A stretch of DNA of 64,000 bases from Porites lobata (lineage: Eukaryota > Cnidaria > Anthozoa > Scleractinia > Poritidae): NCBI GenBank assembly GCA_942486035.1, contig CALNXK010000099.1, positions 642,001 through 706,000 of the forward strand, written 5' to 3'. Shown here one piece after another: positions 1 to 12,400 of the stretch (positions are counted from its first letter, which is position 1; each line of letters starts with the position of its first letter). The notes below the pieces were generated by a model. The model had not been told where the DNA came from and did not search any database. It saw nothing but the letters and a program-made list of their open reading frames with translations. The translations under genes and the position numbers were made by a program.

Positions 1-146
1 TGTAAACGTCCCCAGTTTCGCTGACGTTCCCGCATAAGAAGCACTTGGTTCGTCACGCAATCCTCCTCAAACGGGGAAGACTGCATAACATACAGGACGC
101 TGACAAGTTTTCAAGAACTAACTCGAGCCAGTGGCGGGTTTCTTAC

Positions 147-3100
147 CGTGGGTGGTCCAGCGCCTTGTACATTCTGTACACCAGGTATGGAAAAATCTGC
201 CATTTCATTGTTTAGGATGATTCCAGAGTCCGTCATAATCCCAGAACCAAAGTAGCCATTGATTGTACTAGACAAAAATACGCGACAGAAATATTTATCA
301 GCACGTTTTTCCCGGAGTTTTTCCCTTTCCTGTAGACACCTGGTTTTGGTTTAATTTAACAAAATAGGCTTTTTCTTCGTAACAAGTTCTTGTTATCAAC
401 AACGCTTGAAAAGTTTCACATCTGTCGAGTTTATCTTTAAGAGCAGAATTAAAGTAACAGAAAAATTGTTGAAAGACTATTAGACATCGCACATGTAAAT
501 GCGCGCATTCATGATATTCAAATTGTTATCAAACATTCCGACGGGTACACATTAGCAATCAAACCAGGTAAAGCGCACCCCAATCAAAAGATTCGATTGA
601 TGAATTGACTATATGAAAATTTAAGCCTATTACATGTACGTAGTAGCGGGTATGTAGAAATGAATCTCAAATCGGAACCTACTAAGTTAAACGGATTCAA
701 TTTTCAAATAATCAGTGAGGGGGGCGGGGTAGACTTTACTTGGTTTGGGGTACATACATACATGACAGGAAAGACATTGTCAAGACAAGTTTACTGACTA
801 AGAAAACGACTCCATGTTAAGCTTTGTAAACTATGGGGACTCCTATATAAAAGTGACGGGATTCTCGTCGGAAATTTAAAAGGGAGACCAATATGGGTTT
901 GGCTCAAGCTGAAACTGACCACTTTTAAATGAGACCAAAATCTACAATTTACACCCCTAAGAGAGACGATGAGCATCCCGTCACTTCTATACGGGATCCC
1001 CCCCCCCCCCCTCCCCCTACCACCACCACCGGGGTTTGCACCCGGAGCTCACGATTGAAACTCCGACGCTTAAACTCTACTTCATCCTCACCTGGTGAGA
1101 CTTACGATGTCCCCATCAGGGCCTATAACTGACACATGCGCTGTACCATGTGGTAAGGATTGATCAACATCAAGTCCATAATGAGATTCTCCATATGTTC
1201 TATTAGCAGAAATTTTTGATCGGAGCAACTTTGCGTACTCTTTGCTGAAAAAGAAGAGTTAAAACTTACAGTTAAAAGACCAAAACACGGGCAATGAACA
1301 CAAGTGCTTGTAAGATGGCACTTATTGTAAATGGTGTGAACCATGTCATAAGTGGGTGGTAATGATAGTCCGGGTAAAGTGAAGTCCTGAATATAGCCCA
1401 CGTGGCAGGCGTTAAAAAGGTGAAGGGGACGGGGAAAGCCTGCCACGCAGGCTATCCTGAGTAGGACCGTTGTTGAGAATGACGAGCAGTAGTTCACTTT
1501 GAACCTGAAGATGACTTCCGTATAGGTTTGTCCAAACGTCAGTCACAACAGTCCTACTCTCACCCACCGACCCACCTACCTACCTACCTAGCTACTTAGG
1601 ATTTCATTTTATACACTTTACAGCAAGTTTAAATCGAGACGAGTGCATAAAACGCCAAAACCTTCAAGTCAGTGGACTTTTCATTCTTTTTTGCTTTGTA
1701 GGTATAAGGCTCCGCTCAATTCACACCATTCCGCATTTATGAAGACATTTACATGTAGCGTCATCTGCGATAATAAAACCGACAGTCATCTCTTCTATAA
1801 ATTTGGGTAAAAATTTGAACAGCTCTCGAGTCATGCATTTTAAACAGTTGACTGGACTAAGAAAGTCTACTCATTAACAAAGGCTTACTTGGAAACAGAG
1901 TAAGCATGTTATCTCCTAAAATACGACTGACATATTTTTGGTTTGTACACAGCTACTGGGGCAAAATAGCCAAGAAAGACTCTTGCTCGTAGACCTCAAG
2001 TAAATCTAATTTATGATCCTAGATTTAATCAATTGCCTAAAATTAATTTTAAATCACAAAAACTAGTTAAACCGCAATTACTTACAGCCTTCAAAGCTCT
2101 CTCTTGAATCGGGTATGTCTTGCGAGTGCAATGTGCATGCCCTGTGCTCTGAGACCTATTTCATGTTTAGTGCTATAATTAACTGCGCTTTTCAATAACA
2201 CGCGAACTTTGAAATTAAAAAGCCGGCTTGCATTTGCATTTTTTGCCGCTGTCAATCACAATTACGGTCACAACTAACGAGTCTTGAAACACAGAAACAC
2301 AAAACAGATCGAAAGTCCACTCTATTTTCCATGCAGGCTGAGGGGTCGCTGGTGGATACCCCCCAGGGTTCCTCATGAGAGTGCCTATCAACGACGACAC
2401 GCGGGGGGTGGGGCAAGCCTTCTGAATCCGATCCTGTCTGACAAAGTTGGAAGGTCACCGTACAGTTCGGCGTTGGTGACTCGGTCTCGTGGGCCTCAAT
2501 TTTGGCCCAATCTCGAAACTTGGGAAAAGTTTTTGATGGATCTCCAAGTCCCGTATTCGGGTGATTTTTGTGTCTCGGAGTCTCGCATTTTTTTCAGTCT
2601 TTTTTGGCCGAGGGATTTCGGAGTCTCGGATTTGTCGTTTTTTCTTTCCGTTTGGTCTTCAGGAGTCGAATTATTGAGAGTTCATGAGAGTTCCTGGATA
2701 CAGCTTATCGAACTGAGCTAGTAAATTAAGAAAGTAAAACAAGGCAGTATATTGGTGGGCTTCCGTCTCGGGTTCGGAATTTTAAAACTACGGTCCTGCA
2801 GTCTCGAATTTACCATTCAATACTCCTACCAATCACAAACCTCTAACCATGACCTTTTAATTTCGTTGAAGTAAACGTAATTTTCCTACGATGATTGACG
2901 CCGGGGAAGAATGCAAACCTTACTTGAAAAAGCGTAGTACTTAGCCATTCTTGTGGTCGTAACCTTTACCTTAATATTCTCTTGGTAATGTTAGCAGCGT
3001 TCTTGCTGTCCTCAAGCAATGATCTTTCGGCAAACGCAAACTTTATGGCCTCTACAATATAGTGATAGGTAAGGCTCTTGTCTTGATCTTCTCGAGTAAA

Positions 3101-6100
3101 GTTAAATCCTTCCAGTATATTCAGCATCGATACCAAGACGGGTCCACCGGATGGAAGAGGAGTAGTAATCACCTGGTAACCTAAAAACAACAAAAACGAT
3201 GCCATGATAATAAAAAACACCATGTCTTTTAATTAAACCAGCTTTGTAAGAGAAGTTAGCAGGGTTGTCACTAAGGGCCGGGGGCCGGGGATTTCCCCCG
3301 GCTACTCAGAGCATGGTCCCCGGCTGCTTTCGTCGTTAAATTAAACCAAAAGGGCACACCTTTGAAACACACAAAGACTATTCATCAAACTAAATGCGAG
3401 TTTCATCTGCAGCAGGTTTAAGTAATTCTGAAATACTCGCGTGCAAAAACTAAGAAACGTCGGAAAAAGACATCTGCCTTAGATTTGGTACTAGTACACA
3501 CGCGCTAAAACTCTCCGCGAAATGTCAGTAGGGAGTTTTAGCAACGACGACGGCGACGGCAACGAGAACGTCAAAAAAGCAATTGGTTTATTGAGCAAAA
3601 CAACTAGTTTGCACGTGCATCACGCTTTTTTGTACACTTCTTTGCCGTTACTGCACGACTATGACGTGAAAATGCCTAGTTTCACGTTAATGGAGGACGT
3701 AAAACAAGCGACGACAAACTTTTCTTTCTCTTTCTAAACTTGAGTGCGCCCAAAGAAATCAACTCCAGGGAAATTGGTCTACATTAGCTATTTTCAGCGA
3801 ATTGAAATAAACGCGACAAAGTTGGAAAAAACGCCAATTCATTTTTAAAAGTGACGTTTTCGCTGCCGTCACCTTTGTCGATGCTAAAAGTCCCTAGTTT
3901 CAACCGTTGTGTAGGGTTTATGTTGAACATGTCGAAGAAGTGGCAAAGGATTCTGCACCCTTTGTTCACGATGAAAGACCTGAGCAGATCTCTGTTGACA
4001 TCACAAGTTGAGGCATCATCCGAGGGTTAAATCTCCCTGATGCTGATGTTGATGATAATTAGGATTATGATGAAGGCTTTGAAGATAAAGACTATGACTG
4101 ATTGCCATGTTTAATATGTGGACATTTAAGTGACTATGTCTACATTTAGCTTTAGGTATCGAGTATATAAAATAACGCACGGTCAACGGGAAATATTCGA
4201 TCATTGTCCGCAGGCCATGATCACATGCTCTTAGTTCTACTTCCAAGAAGTTGCATTACTTTTACATTCTTCTCCTTGAGTCTTGTTTTGACATCTCAGC
4301 GTCGTTTATAAAGTATTAGCCCTGTCGTTTAAACGCTTTTCCGTAGGTCAGTTTCTTCGTATGATAAGTGATGTTTCGTTCATAAATTCGAGACCACTAA
4401 TGTCACCAGTTGTGCAGTTTAGTTTTCCCATATTTTATCCCGCGATTTTTCGTACGTTACGCTTGTTTTAGCCCTATCATACTTTTTTTTTTCAACAAGC
4501 CATAGTAACCTTATGTTTATGATGCTTTTTCGTACATTCATCGTCCGCTTTTCTTCTTTCCGCTTCTGCGTGGGTTAATTCATTTGCAATATTAGTTTCA
4601 CTTTTGTTTTCCGTAAGTTGTTTCGTTCTTACGTTTAACTAAAATAATGAGGATTTACAATTGATTTTACAGCGCACGTTAATTCATTTGCACCGTATAA
4701 GAATCGTTTGTCCTTTCAACATTTTTAGCATTTGTAAAGTATCGTTGTGATTTAACACTTCACTGGCCAGCATGCGCCTTGTCTGCGTGAAGATAAGACT
4801 GCGCAGATAACGTGACCGGTGCCAACCTGTCCTTTTTTTTTAGGCCCGGTGCTTACATGTATATTCCCATTTGGCGGCCACTAAAAAAACCCTCCAACGA
4901 GCCTTTACGTAAAGTAATTTAACTATTATTTTAGTGTCTCAGAATGTTGTAGTTTTCTTTAATAAAGACGTGATCATCAAAAAACCGCTAATGATAGCTG
5001 TACTCTTGATGAAGATTGCTTTTTTGGGGCGGTAATGCCTTTTCGAAAACGGTAAAAGCTGCACTTCAAAACCTTCTTGGGAGGGGGGGGAGGGGCTCCA
5101 TGACTGCTTGTGACTTCCCCGGCTACTAACAACAAATACCCGGCAACTTGAAATCTTAGTGACAACCCTGAGTTAGGCACTGGTTATATCCGAGCTAGCC
5201 TGGCACCAGGCTCCTTAGTTGGGGAAAAGGGAGAAGGGCTATAGTTAGGTAATAGGGATTGAAGGGGAAAGGGTGGCCCCGGCCATTCCCCCACTTCCCC
5301 TCTTCCCATCTGCCCGCGATAAATATCCTTCTTTCCCCAAACGGAGAGCCTGTTCACAAGCTGTTGTCGATCGTTTCGATAAAAGTTTTTATTCAGTCCA
5401 GATGTAAATAGTTTCAAATAGTTGTGTAAAGAACAAAGAACATTCACGGCAAATGTTTTTCTTGTTAACGCCTAAACTTAACCTGAAGTGGTCAAATTTT
5501 TTGTGCAATTTAACTTCTTGGGTTCGAATCGAAACGACTTGTATTGAAACGACTAGTTTCCACACAAGTAATATCCAAGCATGCCACCACATTTGGCCTT
5601 ACAAGATGGCAGTTGTTCAAAAACACTGAGCAACCCAAATAATACTGTAAAAAAAGATGCATCTCCTCTTTTTCCCAGCAAAAGAATTAGAAAAGACATT
5701 GCCCATTTTTACCCCAAACTGAACCAGTTCAAACCTGACACGATTTATTTGTCTTGGGCACACACTTTGGTTTATCTGGGTGAATAGATACATGTAGTTT
5801 CTCAAAACACCAGTTAAACGTACTCAGTTAACCAAATGCATTCAACACTTACCTAAGAAAGAAGCATTAATGGCGTCCTTTAAAATTGGTTTGTATTCTT
5901 TTAGATCTTCTTTTGTGAGTATTCCATTTGCAGATTTGACCTAAGCAAGTTGAAAATGCAAATTAACGAATGCTAACATTTTCACTGTTCATGAGTTCGA
6001 ACTCTGAAAGTAAGCCGTAGACTTTATACATTTTTTTTTTCTCTTTACAATGTTTAAACTCTTTTTATAATAAATATGATTTTGAGAATGGAAAGAGGCC

Positions 6101-9100
6101 TTCATGTATGCAAATATCATTTGTCAAAGAATCCAAGAAAAATAGGCCGAAAAACGAAAATTTATAATATGTTGATATTCAGACTATTGTCAGCCAGCAC
6201 TTACACCACAAAAGAAGAGACGTGTCAAAAAATCTCTCTCTGTAAGGAAAATCAGATGTTAATCATCCCTTCAAAGCTATCATAACAAGGCAAAACTTGA
6301 AAAGCAACTGGGATGAGACAAAAGACTGACTGGAGTCTCTGAATTAATTAGACTGTTCACAGACCCCTATTTTGTTTTCACAAGAAGGTCAGGGTCGAGC
6401 ACTTACCGGTATGGGCAGCCATCTTGGGTTCATATGCACCGAGGGGGCTGGTGTCAATTTGACACTCATCCCCCAACTAGAAGCGGAACATTTGAAACCA
6501 AGATGGTCAACCATTCTGCAAAGTGCAACATCTTGACGATCTTATGGAAAGAAGAAACAGACAAAAATCTCCATCAGCCCACGAATAATCTGGAAAGCAG
6601 TCATTTCCATATTATTTTAGCCAAGCTGGAGAGGTGTACATGTAGGAGATGCTTGAGAGCATGGGGTGTAAAAGAGCAAAAAGATAAGGAGTGCAGGAAA
6701 GGACAGAAAAAGAAAAATGCGGTTCATTTTCTTCCCCACCCCTCACCCTGCTTTTCATTTGCTCTGCTCCTTTACACCCCTATTTTTTTGCCCTGCTTCT
6801 CTAGCTCAACTAAAAAGAACAGAGAAGATGGCTATGGAGGCCAACCCACAGACCAACAAGCTGACTGGTCTATTCACAGCTATTGACAAATCATTAAGAG
6901 CTTTTTCCTCTTATGAATCCCTTCCTTGTCTCTTCGTACCAATCCTTCTTTTACCTGTTTGTTTTATGTGAGCTTTTTTTTAACCAAGAGGAATTAATTC
7001 AAGGGAAATTGCTGAAAGAAAAGAGGCTGACTGCATGGATTTTAAGTAAGCACAGGGTGCTTTTTTTTACTTTAAACGTGACTGTACCATATTATTTGAA
7101 ACTACTTACTGCATCTTGTATACTGTCTGCTATAGGTCCACTGTACAATGCATCAGCACCTTTATCTGCTATTTGTTGCAGTGTTTCTGCCAGAGCAGTA
7201 TTGTTCATTTTATCCCCTTGCTAAGAATTTTAAGGAGAAACAGTTGGGGTTGAATTTCATATTATTTGAGCTCGTGGGAAGTCTTGCGAAAAGGAATAAT
7301 AATAAATCACAACAAAAACAAAATGACTCAATAATCATGATGTACATTTTAATGTGCATGCGTGTACTTTCAAGTGGTACTTTTGTGATCAACATTAATT
7401 TTTATTAATGTCCCTTTTATGCCCAGGGGTGCCACATATATGAAAATAGCAATAATATAAACTTAAAAAGCCCATCTTATGAAAAAATTCTGAAAAACCA
7501 ACAGGACATAGTTAAAGTAGTGCTCAACAGGTTTCAATAGAAAGGTCAGATGATAGGAACTCATCCTAAGAGAATATTAAAAAAAAAATTGTTAGAACAC
7601 CAATAAAACATCTCCTGGACTAAGCAATGGTTATAGAAGCATTATCTTGCACTTAAAAAAAGCATTAACTTGTATTTTTGTATCCATAGCAGACACCCAT
7701 TTTTCGTACAATGACCATTTTTAAGACACACACCTTCAATGTCCAAAAACATAGATCTCGTTGTATTATAAAGTTACCACCTTATCACGTGCTTTTTAAA
7801 TTGATATAAATAAGGCAAATTATTTATAATTAATTTTATATGTTATGGATCAAAAGTACATGTAAATTCAGGTTAAAATTATTTAACCTAGGTTGATTCT
7901 CAATTTCCTTTGTGTCGTAGCCCTAATTATTCCACTTATGTTCAGAAATGCATGCAATGCCGAGAAAGATATAATTATCTTAGTGTATACCAATAGAACA
8001 TTACCTTTAAAAAAACACCCTGTGGTGCAACAAGTTTTCCCAGCTGGGTGCTAGCTACATCTTCTATTTTTAGTGTTGTTAGACTTCTCTCTGCAAAGTC
8101 AACAGTTTCATTCATTTAGCATTAATTCCACCAGCCTTCATCTATCTCACCCTTAATTATCACAGACAGTTCCTTCTGTTTCTATCTTTACCAATTTTTT
8201 CTCTCTGGATTTGAGAGTTTTCAGGAACAGAGTCCATGTAAGGAGAGGTTTCAAAAACTACTCAATGTGTCAGAGCAAGCAAGCTAAGATAGGAGACAGT
8301 TTAACCCATTCGCTCCTGGAGATTTTGCCGAAAAACGCATTTTGAAGCTAGTCGAGTGGTTTTCTGGTCACTGTCGTTCTATAAAGAGCTAAAACTCACC
8401 ACAAACCGGTATACAGGTCGTTCACTTGGCGGCCTTCTGATCCAGATGCAAAATATCAGCTTGCGAAGTTCGGGCATGCGCAGAAAGCAAAATTTCGAGA
8501 TAGTTTTTGGGTTTAAAAGTGACACAGCAGTCTTGACTTTTACTTTTCGCTTTCTCTCCTCCCTTCTTTTTTTGCTTTTCTTGCCTCATTTTTTTTTTCT
8601 CTTGCTGGGCATTTAGTAGGCTTGATTTTGGTGGGAAGAGTTTTTAGGAAAGCTTTTAGGATCTTCAGATTAGGTGAAAGGAAAGGTAGGTGGGTAATGA
8701 AACAAGATTTTCATGGAGATTTTCAGGTCAATGTCACGTGGTTTTTTGCTTGTTTCTCCGGTGTCCTTGACTGAATTGTGCTCATTCTGGTATGGTTTGA
8801 AAGATCTCTTCATTCTGCACAAGTTAGCGAAGAAAGTTGTCCTTGACCGTTAAAACTGATGACGTCACAAAGGGTAGAAAGGACCTGGATCCGCACGGGC
8901 GGTTACGGGCAGTTTAGGGGCGAATGGGTTAAACTATTCTAATAGCAGACCCTCCATTACAATAGAAATTGGAAACCTATCAATGCAAGAAAATTTGGTT
9001 ATAATGTCAGCGTATGAAGATTTTCACGAACGTACTATAAAATCTATATTACTAAGCATTCAAATCATAATCATGGCAGGTGTTACTTAAAAGAAAAGAT

Positions 9101-9383
9101 CCATGAAAAAAATAATGGTACAAAAAAGCTCAACACTACTGAACCTTGTGGTTGTCTGTTATTGGACAAAGATTTTCAGCCTCACCTGTATGTTCAGTGA
9201 CTCTAAATCCTTCTTTTGCAATCTTAATAGCAGGCTTGATCACATCTGACCACTTTAACCTACATGTACACATGTAATACAATCATGTATACAAAACTTA
9301 TGTTTATCATGACATGAAAATCTTTCTCATTCACTGGAGAGCTTAAAATTTCTAATGTTGAGACTATAATCTAAGTTTACAAT

Positions 9384-9419
<36 letters not shown>

Positions 9420-12400
9420 ATCATTATTATTCATTAACATAGAGTGTGTTCTTGACATGGCTGGTCCTAGCAGCAATTGCAAGAGGTATCATGTATGTCA
9501 CAATATAAAGGCCTTACTCTCCATTTAAGCCTCTCAATAGAAAAAGCATCTACCAGGTCTTTGGGAGGTATACATATAATAGCCGTCAAGAATTATTACA
9601 CCTTTAATTAATAATTTACTACTGAGCATAAAATTAATCATAATCATCAATCAGCAAAACGTTATCAATGATGCTACATGTTTCTGAGAAAATGTGCAAT
9701 CAATATTGGGGATAGGACATACAGCTTCAAGAAAAGTACATTAAAGGCACTGAGCTATGATTTCGCAAATTTGTTGATGTATCATGATCAAAATATCTCG
9801 ATATCTCGTGGAAATATTGATTATCATCATAGTAAGAAATCTTGCCACCAATACATTGGTGCAGTATTGCAGTCCTGGCCTAACAGACACTCTTTTAGCA
9901 CTGCCAGAAGTTGCCTTCTTGTGACACCAGCTTTGAGAGTGATTCTCAACTTACTTGCCATACTTCTTGTGTGCTGCTTCATATCCTCTAATTTCTCCAG
10001 GCACAGCCACTGCTAAGCCACCCTAGAATTATATCAAGAGAAGAATGAAGCACATGAAGTAGGTTTAATGGTACTTCTTTTTACAACTACAACAACAAAA
10101 TATTTTTTCAATTTCATTGATACAGCCTCCCTTGTTTTGGAGTAAAAATAGCTCTAATGACTTATGATGACAACTTTTTCTAACCCAAGACACTCATGGA
10201 GGAGCACTGGCTGAACCTACAGAGCGTACAGTGTGTGGTGCCTGCTTTTAAAAGAGACGCTTACCGGTAGTTTTGTTACCTTTGGCTTTATAATAATTAT
10301 GGTTCTAAGCTCTTTTAAAGGCAATCGTGAATATAGTTGATGGCAACAATAACATTCACCATTTTTTTCTTACCCAACTAGCAAGTGACTTATTTCCATG
10401 AAACATGTTCTTAGAAGCAGCCATTGGTGCAACCTCTCTGAAATCAACCACTGTTGCTACTTCTCTGTTTTGTTCAGGAACTACAATCAGCATAAAACCA
10501 CCACTGCGAGTGATAAATTAATGCAGTTACAATATTTAGACAATATTGTAGTTACACACTGACAGAAAATACAATTAAACTATGTGAGTATACACAGTGT
10601 CACATCAATTGATGTCATTATATTCTAATGGTAGTCAAATAAGAAGGTCACGCTGGATGTATTCAAATAAAAAACAACACAGACATCACCATGCAGATAG
10701 CACGCTTATGTTGGGAAGCCTGTGTTCACACATTCATCACCCTATAGACCAAGATTTTTTACTTTTGCCAGTGTACAGTATGATTTTTTTTTTTGAGTAT
10801 CAGGCTTTTTATAATGCTCAGATATGTACACGACAAGAACCCTCAATTAATTTATGCTAGTTAGGGATGTGCATACATCAGTTAATTGGCAATGTGGTCC
10901 ACTTTCTTTTTTCTAAATTTTCATGTATGATATACTTGTTTATCATGATTAAATACTATACAGTGAAACCCCACATTACGGCCACTATTTTGGCCGTCCA
11001 ACAAAACAGCCGTACATTTTCTTGTAAAAAAAACACTTATTAATACAGCCAAATGTTTTGGCCCATTGGCAACCGTATTAACGCAGTTCCATTGTACATA
11101 GAAAAGTTAACTGAGCACTACCTTTCATTGCATATTCAAATCGTGCTAAACACAAGTTTGATGGACATTGTGAGTAAGCAACAGCAAGAGTGAGTAGCAA
11201 GTATATGCGTCTGTATCTTTTTTAATGGATGTCGTGCATGTTGGTCATTGCATTTACATGTAAGACCTGGAAACCCCCAATGATTTTTTGTGTATTTAAA
11301 CAGTGGGACCTGAGTCCAGAGATCAGCAACACGCAAGTTTTATGTTCTGATTGATTCTCATGAATCCAAAAGTCCAGAAGGTTTCAAAGTAAGGCAAAAA
11401 CATACCCTCCCAATCCTGAGCTCTCTGGGTTCATGACACCAACACATAACATACTCCCAATAGCGGCATCAACTGCTGAGCCACCTTTCTTGATCAAGTC
11501 CAACCCAACATCAGCACATTCTTTTACATCTGATACAACAGCTGCATGACCTATAGAGAAAATAAAATGGTAGACCTGATTGCTGACTTAAAATCAAAGA
11601 ATGATTGCAAGACAGAAGAAAATTTGGTCACCAGAAAATAAGGAAATTTTGTGAAAAATCAGATAAGTAAGTAGTCAAAATGGCCACTCAAATAATTTTA
11701 TTGCAATTTGGTGACAAGGAAGAGGAAAAAAAGTTGAATTTTTAAGAAAACAGAGGATAAATAACACTTCATTCAAAAAAGACTAATAATATCTCACTTA
11801 AACTTTAAAGACACCATAAACACTAACCAATAAAAACCTAAAAAAAAAAAACAAAACAATAAAAACCCAAGATTTGGCATACGATAGTTAAAAAGAGCAA
11901 TAAATAATTCCATTGCCTATACTCTTATGGACCATACAAATGGCATCAAAATGCTCCAATCAAACAAGGAAACTTTCAAAACAACATCATTAAGAAAGCA
12001 CTGGGCACTTTTAAGATTTAACTTGAATTCATGATACCATACATGAAAGCTTGACCACGCATTTAAAGTAATATTGTGCAGTAAGATAACTCAGCTTTAC
12101 TTTTGGCTTAAGAATAAAAGGGTTAGCCATTGTTTTTAGATACCTGTGTGATGACTTCCAGTGTAGATATCAATGATCAGAGCTGTTGTTATAGCAGTTG
12201 CAAATATCATGCAAGCCAGTATGATCATACGGACCTCTCGTGCTCTATTGCGCTTTCTGGTTACATGATGACCACTGCTGATTGGTGAAATCTGTAAACA
12301 AGAAGCCAAGCAATGTATCAGTCCATTCAGGGATGGATCCAGAAAATTAAGATGGGGATGGCTGGATTCTTGCCAACCATATATAGATACTATTTATCTA

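Noticed and set aside
1123..1497. 124-codon minus-strand ORF
   Set aside because: It crosses a hairpin repeat, has no family resemblance and is not bounded by suitable splice sites.
2085..2151. Candidate missing GGT exon with a good donor (GGCT|GTAAGT)
   Set aside because: The incoming phase gives a stop codon, and no other frame resembles the GTxHxSV segment.
2284..2721. 145-codon plus-strand ORF
   Set aside because: Repeated SRGPQFWP/SRIFFSLFWPRDFG-like phrases come from a degenerate TCTCG repeat; antisense to GGT intron.
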